Source: Isoalcanivorax indicus (GTDB lineage Bacteria; Pseudomonadota; Gammaproteobacteria; Pseudomonadales; Alcanivoracaceae). From it: a DNA stretch of 64,000 nucleotides. Shown here piece by piece: positions 1 through 6,913 of this stretch; within the stretch, counting starts at the first letter, position 1; every line of letters starts with the position of its first letter. The stretch spans positions 62,001 through 126,000 of the forward strand of contig NZ_QGMP01000003.1 in assembly GCF_003259185.1 (NCBI RefSeq). The letters are read 5' to 3'. The notes beneath the pieces were generated by a model. That model was given only the letters and a program-made list of their open reading frames with translations. It did no database searches and was not told the DNA's origin. The position numbers and the translations under genes are program-made.

Positions 1-67
1 GCCCCCCGATGGCCACAACCACCAAGCTCCCGAGAATGGACAACACAGCCACTGGCTGCCGTTTCAA
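1..67 (-). CDS. Possible 5' end of a membrane or secreted protein gene (partial)
   Basis: A reading frame opens at a TTG at 65-67, overlapping the trmL stop by two bases, and runs off the left edge of the window. The 22 visible residues start with Lys-Arg and continue as a hydrophobic stretch ([17 protein letters not shown]), which resembles a signal peptide or first membrane helix. The overlapping stop/start arrangement would suit a gene translated together with trmL. No ATG or clear ribosome binding site was found, and the family cannot be recognised from so little sequence. It could be non-coding. Confidence 0.3.
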   Translation of the reverse strand, partial: MKRQPVAVLSILGSLVVVAIGG

Positions 68-528
68 ATACCGCCAACAAACCCCAGCTGCCGCCATGCC
101 TCGTAAACCGTGGCCGTGACCGCATTGGAGAGGTTCAGGCTGCGGCTGCCCGGCAGCATGGGCAGGCGTAGCGGCAGCACGTCATCGCGGTTCATGAACA
201 GCGCCTCCGGCAGCCCGCGGCTTTCTGGCCCGAACAGCAGCACGTCGTCTTCCGCGAAACGCGCCTGAGCGTAGTGATGAGAGGCTTTCGTGGACAGCGC
301 CCACAACCGGCGGCCATTGCGCCACACCGAGAACGCCTCCCAGTCAGCATGCCGCGTCACCGTCGCCTGGTCCCGGTAATCCAGCCCGGCGCGACGCAGC
401 AGCTTGTCATCCAGCGAAAACCCCAACGGTTCGATCAGATGCAGCTGGCAGCCGGTGTTGGCGGCCAGACGCATGATGTTGCCCGTGTTGGGCGGAATTT
501 CCGGCTGGTAAAGGGCGATATGCAACAT
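64..528 (-). CDS. trmL: tRNA (cytidine(34)-2'-O)-methyltransferase TrmL
   Basis: TrmL 2'-O-methylates the wobble nucleotide of certain leucine tRNAs using S-adenosylmethionine. The 154-residue protein has the usual size of this minimal SPOUT methyltransferase. The N-terminus [18 protein letters not shown] carries the family's PEIPxNTGNI substrate motif. The knot-forming SAM-binding region is visible as [11 protein letters not shown] (about residues 97-107) and as [15 protein letters not shown] near residues 123-137. The start ATG at 526-528 gives the standard N-terminus. It reads away from the lipoprotein gene at 633. Identity is secure from these motifs; substrate is inferred from the family. 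Confidence 0.93.
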   Translation of the reverse strand: MLHIALYQPEIPPNTGNIMRLAANTGCQLHLIEPLGFSLDDKLLRRAGLDYRDQATVTRHADWEAFSVWRNGRRLWALSTKASHHYAQARFAEDDVLLFGPESRGLPEALFMNRDDVLPLRLPMLPGSRSLNLSNAVTATVYEAWRQLGFVGGI

Positions 529-632
529 CGGCGCATTATGCCCGAGTTTGCAGCGCGCGGAGAGCCTTTCACCCGGCCAGCGCCGAAAACGGTTAGCATC
601 GGAAGTCCATGTCCAGACAGGGAGTCATCACC

Positions 633-1043
633 ATGAAAAAGAGCGCCATCCTGGTGTGTGGAGGCTTGCTGAGTGCGGGCGTGCTGACTGCCTGTGCCGG
701 GGCGCCGCCGATGGACGAGGCCCTGCGGGCAGAAATGAAGGTGGCCGACGAGATGGCCGCCGCTGAGCCCGAGGCCTTGCGGGCGGATTACGAGCAGGGG
801 CGGCGTTACTTCGAGTCGGGGCGTGTAGAGCGGTCACTGGTGGAGTTTGATTATGCCGCTTATTCCGGCTCGGCAGCGGCGGCCCTGCGATTGTGCGCGA
901 TCTACGGTGAGGGGCTGGGTATCAAGGTGGACCCGGTGAAGGGCGTGTTCTGGTGCCAGCGCGCCGCCCGGGCCGGGCATGCGCCAGCGGCGGCACGTTC
1001 GCGGCATCTGTTCCAGACCTGGTGGCAGGAAGAAGACGTATGA
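633..1043 (+). CDS. Small lipoprotein with Sel1-like repeat
   Basis: A protein of about 136 residues beginning MKKSAILVCGGLLSAGVLTAC, a typical lipoprotein signal peptide with an L-T-A-C lipobox, so it is probably anchored to a membrane by an acylated cysteine. The region after about residue 50 (YEQGRRYFESGRVERSLVEF, then AALRLCAIYGEGLGIKVD and GVFWCQRAARAGHAPA) resembles Sel1/TPR-like helical repeats that mediate protein contacts. ATG 633 is preferred over an in-frame ATG at 609 because it places the signal peptide at the N-terminus and has a GGAG about ten bases upstream. Specific function is unknown. Confidence 0.75.
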   Translation: MKKSAILVCGGLLSAGVLTACAGAPPMDEALRAEMKVADEMAAAEPEALRADYEQGRRYFESGRVERSLVEFDYAAYSGSAAAALRLCAIYGEGLGIKVDPVKGVFWCQRAARAGHAPAAARSRHLFQTWWQEEDV

Positions 1044-1064
1044 CGTTGCCGCGCGGCCTCAGGC

Positions 1065-1118
1065 TGAGATTGAGGTAGTACCGTCTATCAAGGCAGCACC
1101 TTTTATCGAGGCAGCACC
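1065..1118. repeat. Three 18-bp tandem repeat units
   Basis: Three adjoining units at 1065-1082, 1083-1100 and 1101-1118 share the pattern ATyrAGGyAGyACC. The two right-hand units are most alike. The repeat spans the short gap between the lipoprotein and hxlR-like genes and includes the stop codon of the latter, so copy-number change would alter that protein's C-terminus. Confidence 0.7.
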
Positions 1119-1573
1119 TTCCCGAGCCAGTGCGGGTTTTCTTCCACGCGGATATCCCTGGCCTCCACCGCCTCGCCGCAATGACTGCATTGCAGGGTGG
1201 CTTCCAGTGCTGCACCGCAGTGGGTGTGGATGCGGGTCACTGGAGCGCCCAGGGGATGGGGCAGGTATGTGTCGCCCCACTGGGCCAGATGAACGATGAC
1301 CGGATACAGGGCGCGGCCCTTGTCGGTCAGCCGGTATTCCTCCCTGAGTGGTCGTTGCTGATAGGCCACTTTTTCCACAATGCCGCCGTCCAGCAGCTTG
1401 CGCAGCCGGTCGCTGAGCACATGGCGGGTCACGCCCAGACGTTGCTGGAACTGATCAAAGCGGCGCACCCCGAGAAAGCAATCGCGTAGCACCAGCAACG
1501 TCCAGTTGTCGCCGACGATGGCCAGGGTGCGCGCCACCGAGCAGGGGTGTTGATCAATATCTTGCCAGCGCAT
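1103..1573 (-). CDS. HxlR-family winged-helix transcriptional regulator
   Basis: A 156-residue DNA-binding protein of the HxlR (MarR-like) family. The core CSVARTLAIVGDNWTLLVLRD at residues 11-31 and the helix-turn-helix RFDQFQQRLGVTRHVLSDRL (about 37-56) are characteristic. The wing follows at residues 65-80. The C-terminal part has HCGAALEATLQCSHCGEAV, a Cys/His arrangement that could be a small zinc ribbon, an extension seen in some HxlR proteins. The start at 1571-1573 (MRWQDIDQH) is chosen over a more upstream ATG because it matches the family N-terminus. It is divergent from the SDR operon at 1672, with paired dyads between, so repression of that operon and itself is likely. The inducer is unknown. 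Confidence 0.88.
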   Translation of the reverse strand: MRWQDIDQHPCSVARTLAIVGDNWTLLVLRDCFLGVRRFDQFQQRLGVTRHVLSDRLRKLLDGGIVEKVAYQQRPLREEYRLTDKGRALYPVIVHLAQWGDTYLPHPLGAPVTRIHTHCGAALEATLQCSHCGEAVEARDIRVEENPHWLGKVLPR

Positions 1574-1612
1574 AACGCCTCCACGAAGTTGCCCCATCAT
1601 AGCGGCTTGACG

Positions 1613-1652
1613 GGTTCCAAAAAAGAACCTAGTCTGAGTTCCAAATTGGAAC
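1613..1652. promoter_or_regulatory. Two GTTC-N7-GAAC dyads, probable HxlR operators
   Basis: In the 98-bp divergent gap there are two inverted repeats with the same half-sites and the same 7-bp spacing: GTTC at 1614-1617 with GAAC at 1625-1628, and GTTC at 1638-1641 with GAAC at 1649-1652. The second is a perfect 15-bp odd palindrome (GTTCCAAATTGGAAC). Centres are 24 bp apart, a little over two helical turns. The neighbouring HxlR-type dimer is the obvious candidate to bind them; that link is inferred. Confidence 0.65.
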
Positions 1653-1671
1653 CCATCAAAGTGAGGGTATC

Positions 1672-2397
1672 ATGAGTCAGGCTGCCATGCTGGTCATCGG
1701 TGCCGGGGATGCCACCGGTGGCGCCATCGCAAAACGTTTTGCCCGTGAGGGATATGTCGCCTGTGTGGCGCGTCGCACGCAGGATGCGGTCATGCCACTG
1801 GTGGCCGACATAGAACAGGCGGGCGGTCAGGCCCGGGGTTTCGGCTGTGACGCCCGCGATGAGCAGCAGGTGGCGGATCTGTTTGCCACGATCGAGGCGG
1901 AAATCGGCCCGCTGGAGGTGGTGGTGTTCAATATCGGCGCCAACGTGTATTTCCCGGTGGTCGACACCACCGCCCGGGTGTATCGCAAAGTATGGGAAAT
2001 GGCCGCCTTTGCCGGATTTCTCACAGGCCGCGAAGCGGCGCGAGTGATGCGGCCACGCCAGCGGGGCACGATCCTGTTTACCGGCGCGACGGCGTCGCTG
2101 CGTGGCGGCAAGGGTTTTGCCGCCTTCGCCGGGGCCAAGTTTGCCCTGCGGGCACTGGCCCAGAGTATGGCGCGCGAACTGGGGCCGCAGGGCATTCATG
2201 TGGCCCATCCGGTGATTGACGGCGCGATTGATACCGCGTTTATCCGTGACAACTTCCCCGACCGTTATGCGCTGAAAGCGCAAGACGGCATTCTCAACCC
2301 CGATCATATTGCCGAGGCCTACTGGATGCTTCATCAGCAACCGCGTGATGCCTGGAGCCACGAAATCGATCTGCGTCCGTGGATGGAAACCTTCTGA
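1672..2397 (+). CDS. Atypical short-chain dehydrogenase/reductase (SDR) family protein
   Basis: A 241-residue Rossmann-fold protein. The nucleotide-binding loop is LVIGAGDATGGAIA (residues 7-20), with a later FNIGAN (86-91) in place of the classical NNAG. A serine is present at about residue 142, but the usual catalytic YxxxK reads FAGAK, so Phe152 occupies the tyrosine position before Lys156. The protein may therefore be a diverged member with altered or no oxidoreductase chemistry; similar Phe-containing relatives are, to my knowledge, common in proteobacteria. It is the first gene of a likely operon with the DsbA-like and thioesterase-like genes and lies opposite the HxlR gene, which probably controls it. 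Substrate is unknown. Confidence 0.8.
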   Translation: MSQAAMLVIGAGDATGGAIAKRFAREGYVACVARRTQDAVMPLVADIEQAGGQARGFGCDARDEQQVADLFATIEAEIGPLEVVVFNIGANVYFPVVDTTARVYRKVWEMAAFAGFLTGREAARVMRPRQRGTILFTGATASLRGGKGFAAFAGAKFALRALAQSMARELGPQGIHVAHPVIDGAIDTAFIRDNFPDRYALKAQDGILNPDHIAEAYWMLHQQPRDAWSHEIDLRPWMETF

Positions 2398-2410
2398 ACG
2401 GAGAAACACC

Positions 2411-2992
2411 ATGAGCAAGCAAGTGGAATTCTTTTTTGATGTGGGCAGCCCCACCGCCTGGCTGGCGTGGACGCAATTGCCCGCGATCTGCGCGCGCCGG
2501 GGCGCAGAGCTGGTGTATCGCCCGGTATTGCTCGGCGGGATTTTCAAGGCCACGGGCAACAGCCCGCCGGCAGCAGTGCCCGCCAAGGGCCAGTACATGC
2601 TTCGCGATCTGGGGCGTTTCGCCAAACGCTATCAGGTACCGCTGACCATGAATCCGTACTTTCCGGTGAATACACTCGGCGCCATGCGTATCGCCACAGC
2701 GGTGGCAGGAACGCCGGACCAGGACGTGGTGATTGCGGCGCTGTTCGATGCCATGTGGAAAACACCCTGCAAGCTGTCGGAACCGGAAGAACTGATCCGG
2801 GTGCTCAATGAGGCGGGCGTTGACGGTGCGGCCTGGCTGGAAAAATCAGAGGCCGATGACGTGAAGCAGCAACTGCGGGAGAATACCGAGGCTGCCGTGA
2901 AACGCGGCGTCTTCGGTGCGCCCACCTTTTTTGTGGGCAATGACATGTTCTTCGGCCAGGACCGGCTGGATTTTGTGGAAGAAGCACTATGA
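2411..2992 (+). CDS. DsbA-family / 2-hydroxychromene-2-carboxylate isomerase-like protein
   Basis: A 193-residue thioredoxin-fold protein of the HCCA-isomerase branch of the DsbA family. The N-terminus VEFFFDVGSPTAWLAW matches the family's FxxDxxSPxxYLA signature, and the C-terminus has GVFGAPTFFVGNDMFFGQDRL, including the cis-proline loop (AP) and the glutathione-site region. There is no CxxC, so it is not a disulfide oxidase. Known members are glutathione-dependent isomerases or transferases in aromatic degradation; the substrate here is not predictable. It starts 13 bp after the SDR gene and its TGA overlaps the ATG of the next gene, indicating one operon with translational coupling. Confidence 0.82.
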   Translation: MSKQVEFFFDVGSPTAWLAWTQLPAICARRGAELVYRPVLLGGIFKATGNSPPAAVPAKGQYMLRDLGRFAKRYQVPLTMNPYFPVNTLGAMRIATAVAGTPDQDVVIAALFDAMWKTPCKLSEPEELIRVLNEAGVDGAAWLEKSEADDVKQQLRENTEAAVKRGVFGAPTFFVGNDMFFGQDRLDFVEEAL

Positions 2993-3774
2993 ATTTTGAT
3001 GACATTCTGGCCACGGTGGATGGCCAGGGTAATGCGGTACTTCCTGAAGGTTGGGGTCAGGGTCGCGCACTGTTTGGTGGACTTGTTGCTGCGGTGCTTT
3101 ACGATCATCTTGAAAAGACCGTGTCGGCCGGGCGTCGCCTGCGCAGCTTTTCGTTGTCGTTTGTGGCGCCTGCCGCGCCGGGGCTGGTGTCGTTGAGCGG
3201 CGAGGTGCTGCGCGAGGGCAAGTCGGTCATGCAGGCCATGGTCACGGCTCGACAGGGTGAGCAGGTGGTGGCAGTCATGCTGGCCAGTTTTGGCGCCGCG
3301 CGCGAATCCGCGATTGTGGTGCAGGCGCCAGGACTTGGGCCGATGAAAAGCAGCGACGAGGCCATAAAGTTCCCGTTTATTCAAGGCATGATGCCAGATT
3401 TCCTCCAGCACTTTGATATGCGCTATGCGGCCGGCATGCCGCCCTACAGCGGCAGCAAGGAGCCTGATTTTGCCGGCTACATGCGCTTTGCGGAAACACC
3501 CAAGGCGATGACCACAGCCGCGCTGATCTGTCTGGTAGACACCTGGCCGCCTTCGGTATTGCCCATGCTCAAAGGCCCCGCGGCGGCGAGCTCTCTGACC
3601 TGGACAATGGAACTGCTGGAGGAGCCGGATAACAGACCGGCAGATACGCTGTGGCAATACGCAGTGACCACGGACCAGTGCAGCGAGGGCTATGGCCAGA
3701 GCCGTGCGGTCATTTGTGATCAGGAAGGCCGTACGGTTGCGCTCAGCCGCCAGACCATTACGGTATTTGCCTGA
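2989..3774 (+). CDS. Acyl-CoA thioesterase-like double-hotdog protein
   Basis: A 261-residue protein of the TesB/acyl-CoA thioesterase superfamily. The N-terminal hotdog shows GRALFGGLVAAVLYDHLEK (about 25-43) and the C-terminal one contains LICLVDTWPPSVLP and the TMELL strand typical of double-hotdog members. Such proteins hydrolyse acyl-CoA thioesters in the cytoplasm; chain-length preference cannot be read from sequence. ATGA overlap with the upstream gene supports operon membership. Together with an SDR and a GSH-type isomerase-like protein, it suggests a small catabolic or detoxification unit controlled by the HxlR protein, but this is inference. Confidence 0.75.
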   Translation: MNFDDILATVDGQGNAVLPEGWGQGRALFGGLVAAVLYDHLEKTVSAGRRLRSFSLSFVAPAAPGLVSLSGEVLREGKSVMQAMVTARQGEQVVAVMLASFGAARESAIVVQAPGLGPMKSSDEAIKFPFIQGMMPDFLQHFDMRYAAGMPPYSGSKEPDFAGYMRFAETPKAMTTAALICLVDTWPPSVLPMLKGPAAASSLTWTMELLEEPDNRPADTLWQYAVTTDQCSEGYGQSRAVICDQEGRTVALSRQTITVFA

Positions 3775-3784
3775 GCGTGTTGTG

Positions 3785-3833
3785 CCCCTCCTTCTGGGCC
3801 CGCAACTGGGCCGTTTGAACAGTTAAGGAGGGG
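3785..3833. repeat. 9-bp inverted repeat with nested stem
   Basis: CCCCTCCTT at 3785-3793 and AAGGAGGGG at 3825-3833 are perfect complements, and GGCCC (3797-3801) pairs with GGGCC (3808-3812) inside. It lies just after the thioesterase-like gene and could be a transcription terminator without a clear T-run, or the scar at the edge of the cassette block. Confidence 0.5.
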
Positions 3834-3849
3834 TTCATGCCGCGCCTCT

Positions 3850-3926
3850 CGCATCAACAGAAATATCTGTGTACGAAAGTGATTGCTGAGCAGCGGCGAG
3901 TCGCCGGTTTCAGTGTCTGGTTAGCC
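3850..3926 (-). other. Degenerate attC-like site after the GNAT gene
   Basis: Read on the minus strand, the GNAT stop codon sits inside GGCTAACCA, the same arrangement as the intact site at 6837-6913. A perfect inner hairpin (CGGCGA/TCGCCG, 3896-3908) follows, but no clear GTTRRRY end is present. It may be a half-site left at the end of the cassette block. Confidence 0.35.
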
Positions 3927-4427
3927 CTGTGCGTTGAAGGATTCATGATAAGTAACGATGCCGCGTGGCAAAAGGGGCTGAAATGCCAAGGCCTGGAAGT
4001 ACTCCGGCGGTACATCCGGTAGCACTAACTCCGACATGGCCTTGAACCCGAAGCGTGAGTAATAGGCCGGATCACCCAGCAAGACGCACCCCGCCGCCCC
4101 CTTATCTCGAAGCCGCTGCAAGGCTTCTTGCATAAGGAGGCTGCCAATGCCCTGACCCTGAAGTTCAGGGATGACCGAGATAGGGCCCAGTCCATACCAA
4201 TGCGATGAACCATCCGACACCGTTACCGGCGACACTGCGACATGCCCCACGACGGAACCAGCCTGCTCCGCCACGAGGGACAGGAACAGCGCCCCGGCCT
4301 TGCGCAGGGCATCAACGATGAACTGCTCCGTGTGATCGGTGTGTGGTGCGTTCATAAATGCCGCGATCGTTACGGCATGGATTGCCGCAACATCAGTCGG
4401 TAACTCTTCGCGTATAACGGAGTTCAT
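3921..4427 (-). CDS. GNAT-family N-acetyltransferase (YhbS-like)
   Basis: A 168-residue GCN5-related acetyltransferase. The acetyl-CoA binding motif A is GLGPISVIPELQGQGIGSLLMQEALQRLRD (split: VIPELQGQGIGSLLM at about 86-100), and motif B is LLGDPAYYSRFGF, typical of the YhbS branch. Acceptor substrate is unknown. The upstream uracil-glycosylase-like gene ends 4 bp before its start codon, with AAAGGTTGAG as ribosome binding site. It is the last gene of the minus-strand cassette-like block, and its TAA stop lies in an attC-like core. GNAT genes are among the most frequent integron cargo. Confidence 0.85.
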   Translation of the reverse strand: MNSVIREELPTDVAAIHAVTIAAFMNAPHTDHTEQFIVDALRKAGALFLSLVAEQAGSVVGHVAVSPVTVSDGSSHWYGLGPISVIPELQGQGIGSLLMQEALQRLRDKGAAGCVLLGDPAYYSRFGFKAMSELVLPDVPPEYFQALAFQPLLPRGIVTYHESFNAQG

Positions 4428-4431
4428 AATC

Positions 4432-4985
4432 TCAACCTTTTTCCCTGACTAACGACATGCTCACAGTGCGCCAACTGTTCAGAGTGGCTTCGCGGTTCCC
4501 AGGGCGCCGATTCACAAACATCGGGCTAGGGTGCGGGCTTGAGAGCAGGCCAAGAGGTGGTGCCACGCTCTGGATATGTTTGCGGGCATTCCGAGCTTTA
4601 GCGCCAACCAAAACGACTAACCGCAGCTTGGGCATCAGTTGGAAAAGGTTGGCGAGCGACTCAACTCCCGAAGCGATATCAGCCGATCTGGCCGGGCGAA
4701 TTTTTGTGCCGGACCCAATATACCAAGGGACTGTATTCCAGATTGCGATACTCCGACGGTCTGTTCCAGCGTCATGAATCAACTCGAAAATATGCTTTGC
4801 GGTTTCGTCCGGATTATTCATGGATACAAAGCCGGAATTACGCGCCTTGGGCCCAGGTGCCTCCAGGAGGAAAAGGGCCCGCGCCCCAACCCCTCCATCC
4901 CAGGGGGCGAAATACGGAATAGCCGCCTCTGGCCCACCTTATGCCTGAGATCATCGACAAAATCGGTCAGTCGGGCAATTACACG
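4432..4985 (-). pseudogene. Broken uracil-DNA glycosylase-superfamily gene
   Basis: The frame up to the stop at 4432 encodes FAPWDGGVGARALFLLEAPG, then GFVSMNNPDETAK, WNTVPWYIGSG, LRLVVLVGAKARNARKH and SSPHPSPMFVNRRPGNREA, all hallmarks of a uracil-DNA-glycosylase-like family (LLEAPGPK loop, NxVPWY, and the SPHPSP catalytic loop). Upstream, that frame is closed by a TAA at 4939-4941, whereas the expected next segment (ARLTDFVDDLRHKVGQ) is found in another frame at about 4935-4982, so one nucleotide has been gained or lost near 4930. The N-terminal fragment has no start codon and runs straight into the stop of the preceding VOC gene. A shortened product from ATG 4819-4821 (129 residues) would lack the first catalytic loop. 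A sequencing error could explain the shift but not the missing start. Confidence 0.7.
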
Positions 4986-4988
4986 TAC

Positions 4989-5381
4989 TCACTTTGGTCG
5001 ATGAAGCGCACAAAGCTTATTTCCGTCTGGATCGCGCACATAGGCCAGGTGCATGGCGCCGAGTTTGCCTTCGCGCAGGCCTGGCGGTTCTTCAATCGAA
5101 GTGCCCCCATGGGCAACAGCTGTGTCGTGGAACTGCTGTACCTGCTCTGGCGAGGTGCACTTGAACCCGATTGTGCCGCCATTGGCGAACGTGGCGGACT
5201 CACCGTCAATCGGTTCACTGACGCAGAAGGTCCCACCATCGTGCCGATAGAACAAGCGCGTTTGCCCCGTGTTGTTCTGATCTCGCAGCGGTTCTCCCGC
5301 CCCAAATACGCCTAGCAAGGCGTCATAGAAGCGCTTTGAGCGCTCAATGTCATTCGAGCCGACCATCACATGACTGAACAT
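4989..5381 (-). CDS. VOC (glyoxalase/bleomycin-resistance fold) protein
   Basis: A 130-residue single-chain vicinal-oxygen-chelate protein. The opening HVMVGSNDIERSKRFYDALLG and the closing HLAYVRDPDGNKLCALHRP are the paired beta-alpha-beta-beta-beta ends typical of the fold, with a metal-ligand-type His in the first strand; DPDGNKL is the family's C-terminal signature. Reaction unknown: relatives include lyases, dioxygenases and antibiotic-binding proteins. The start at 5379-5381 follows an attC-like site by about 75 bp. The fragment of the uracil-glycosylase-like gene begins directly at its stop, without an attC between, so the cassette boundary here is disturbed. Confidence 0.82.
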   Translation of the reverse strand: MFSHVMVGSNDIERSKRFYDALLGVFGAGEPLRDQNNTGQTRLFYRHDGGTFCVSEPIDGESATFANGGTIGFKCTSPEQVQQFHDTAVAHGGTSIEEPPGLREGKLGAMHLAYVRDPDGNKLCALHRPK

Positions 5382-5451
5382 CTATACATCTCCATAGTCT
5401 TCGGCCTTCTGGCCAGTTGAGTCGCAGCAGGTTCGCTCAGCGTCGATATGT

Positions 5452-5527
5452 TGTGCCGCCGAACGCCTTGCTCACCGGTAAACTTTGGGCGCAGCGAGCA
5501 ATTTATCCGCGTGCGGAAAATTATTAG
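5452..5527 (-). other. attC-like recombination site, divergent copy
   Basis: On the minus strand this begins GCCTAATAA and ends ACCGGTGAGCAAGGCGTTCGGC in two halves (ACCGGTGAGC, AAGGCGTTCGGC), with GCACGCGGAT near the left end able to pair imperfectly with ACCGGTGAGC. The general layout (CTAA...core, inner stem, GTT-containing end) follows integron attC sites, but both core sites deviate from consensus. It separates the DUF5701 and VOC genes. Confidence 0.45.
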
Positions 5528-5604
5528 GCATTGATTGAAGTTCGGGCTCAAAATTCAACTCTTGCCAATAGCTATGATAGAAAGACATGATGACCACAAA
5601 ACGT

Positions 5605-6252
5605 TCAAACCGCCTGAACCCTTGACTTGCATGATGCAGTCGCCAACCAGGTATGAATGTTGCCGAACCAGCACCAGCCCAGGCGTGGCGCTCCCTTGCT
5701 GATCCAGATGGAGGGCACTCGCTGGTCGCCTCCGATACGTGAACCAGGCATCTGGATTGCATTGAACTGTTGCTTGTCAGTCAAAATCTCAGGAATTGCC
5801 AATACGCACTGCACGCCTTCATACATTGTTAACGGCGTTCGACCCTTGCTCTCAAGCATGTCGACGCTGTCGCTAGGGCTGACATTGAGCATGGATCCTC
5901 CTGTATCAACATCCCATAGCGCGTAGATATCAACTTCCGGGATAGCAAGTGAGTCAACATCCACGAAACTCTCAGGAGTTTTGGGTGTCATCTCCACATA
6001 ACCTTCGTGGCCCTTGTAGCGTAGCTGAGACAACAAGTCACTATAGGAGGCAACCTGCATTCTGAAAACGATAACTACAGGGATGTTACCTTCTCTCACA
6101 TCCTGGCCAGTATCAAGCTCGCAAATTTGTGCCCGTAGGTCGGCGGTTTGTTCCTGTAATTTGTAAAGATCATATCTAAATGCGTTATTCCTTATCCGCT
6201 CGGACAAGACATCTACTTGCCTGTCAAATTCTGAGGCTGGATGGTTCAACAT
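5605..6252 (-). CDS. DUF5701-like protein of unknown function
   Basis: A 215-residue soluble protein. I recognise DUF5701-type features: ALWDVDTGGSMLNVSPSDS (about 111-129), GRTPLTMYEGV, and the highly conserved end RVPSIWISKGAPRLGWCWFG followed by NIHTWLATASCKSR. Function is not known. The N-terminus (MLNHPASEFDRQVDVLSERI) matches the usual helical start. Codon use is more AT-rich than the flanking core genes. Genes of this kind are often found as mobile cargo; here it sits between two attC-like sites. About 75 bp separate its stop from the downstream site, in which no gene is seen. Confidence 0.72.
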   Translation of the reverse strand: MLNHPASEFDRQVDVLSERIRNNAFRYDLYKLQEQTADLRAQICELDTGQDVREGNIPVVIVFRMQVASYSDLLSQLRYKGHEGYVEMTPKTPESFVDVDSLAIPEVDIYALWDVDTGGSMLNVSPSDSVDMLESKGRTPLTMYEGVQCVLAIPEILTDKQQFNAIQMPGSRIGGDQRVPSIWISKGAPRLGWCWFGNIHTWLATASCKSRVQAV

Positions 6253-6307
6253 CGAAGTTCCTTCATTTCTCGTTGGATCTTATGCTTCGGCACAAGACAG
6301 CTCGGAT

Positions 6308-6385
6308 GCATAACACCGCGCACACCGGCGCGACCTTGCGAGCGTCCGGCAGACGGAGGCTACGTAGTGCTGCGCTTGGTTATGT
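6308..6385 (-). other. attC-like recombination site
   Basis: Minus-strand sequence starts ACATAACCAAGCGCAGCACT and ends GCGCCGGTGTGCGCGGTGTT followed by ATGC. The outer ends form an inverted repeat (GCATAAC at 6308-6314 with GTTATG at 6379-6384), the next segments (GCGCAGCAC and CGCCGGTGTGCGC) pair imperfectly, and the middle is variable, as in integron attC sites. It closely resembles the site at 6837-6913. It lies 19 bp after the stop of the 6404-6811 gene, where an attC belongs in a cassette. Confidence 0.65.
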
Positions 6386-6403
6386 GGTGATTCGGCTGCC
6401 ATG

Positions 6404-6811
6404 TTAGTTCGACAGGTTAAGCTGCCACGACACGCCATACCTATCCTTCAACCACCCAAATTTCTGGCTAAAGCCATAGTTATCCAAAGGCATTAGCTCT
6501 GAACCACCTTCGGCGAGGGCCCGAAATGCCTTCTCTATTTCGCTCATTGATTCACACTCAACGTACAGTGACATGGAAGGTGTAAAGGTAAATTGGTGGT
6601 CAAGATGGCTGTCCAGCGCCATAAACTCGGTACCGCTTATCGTAAACCTAGCCATCTTCGCAGAACCTTCTGGTTCATGCTCGCCAGCTTCGTAGCGCTG
6701 AAGGTCAATGATCTCTGAATCAGGGAATAGAGAGGTGTAAAACTTGATTGCCTCCTCGGCTTTCCCGGCTTGTTCCCCGACAAACATGAGCGAGGTCTTA
6801 ATGGATTTCAT
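6404..6811 (-). CDS. PhnB-like VOC-superfamily protein
   Basis: A 135-residue protein of the PhnB/'3-demethylubiquinone methyltransferase-like' group of the glyoxalase fold (a legacy domain name; methyltransferase activity is not implied). Signature segments are SLMFVGEQAGKAEEAIKFYTSLF at the N-terminus, ISGTEFMALDS in the middle and GWLKDRYGVSWQLNLS at the C-terminus. Function unknown. The start codon has GGAGG 5 bases upstream (CGGAGGAATAG). It is flanked by attC-like sites on both sides, making this the clearest complete cassette of the block. Confidence 0.82.
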   Translation of the reverse strand: MKSIKTSLMFVGEQAGKAEEAIKFYTSLFPDSEIIDLQRYEAGEHEPEGSAKMARFTISGTEFMALDSHLDHQFTFTPSMSLYVECESMSEIEKAFRALAEGGSELMPLDNYGFSQKFGWLKDRYGVSWQLNLSN

Positions 6812-6836
6812 CTATTCCTCCGTTCTTGTTCGCACA

Positions 6837-6913
6837 CATAACGCAGAGCGCACCGGCGACCTTGACGCAGCGAAGCGGAGACAAGGGCGTCCGAGTGCCG
6901 CGTTTGGTTAACT
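6837..6913 (-). other. attC-like recombination site with gene stop in its core
   Basis: On the minus strand it starts GTTAACCAAACGCGGCACTC and ends CGCCGGTGCGCTCTGCGTTA then TG. The segment GCACTCGG pairs with CCGGTGC, and an inner stem CTTGTC/GTCAAG plus GCTTCGC hairpin lies between. The TAA of the upstream DUF6624 gene is part of the first core, the typical cassette arrangement. The architecture and resemblance to 6308-6385 are the evidence; no integrase gene is in the window. Confidence 0.68.

Noticed and set aside
3837-4022. Small plus-strand frame with AAGGAGG just before its ATG
   Set aside because: The apparent ribosome binding site is the right arm of an inverted repeat, and most of the frame lies antisense to the GNAT gene. 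It could be the remnant of a gene cut by the cassette block, but nothing in the 61 residues supports this.
5472-5762. Alternative minus-strand frame overlapping the end of the DUF5701 gene
   Set aside because: A frameshifted C-terminal extension was considered, but the existing frame already ends at the conserved SASC-type end of the family, and the other frame runs into the attC-like site.
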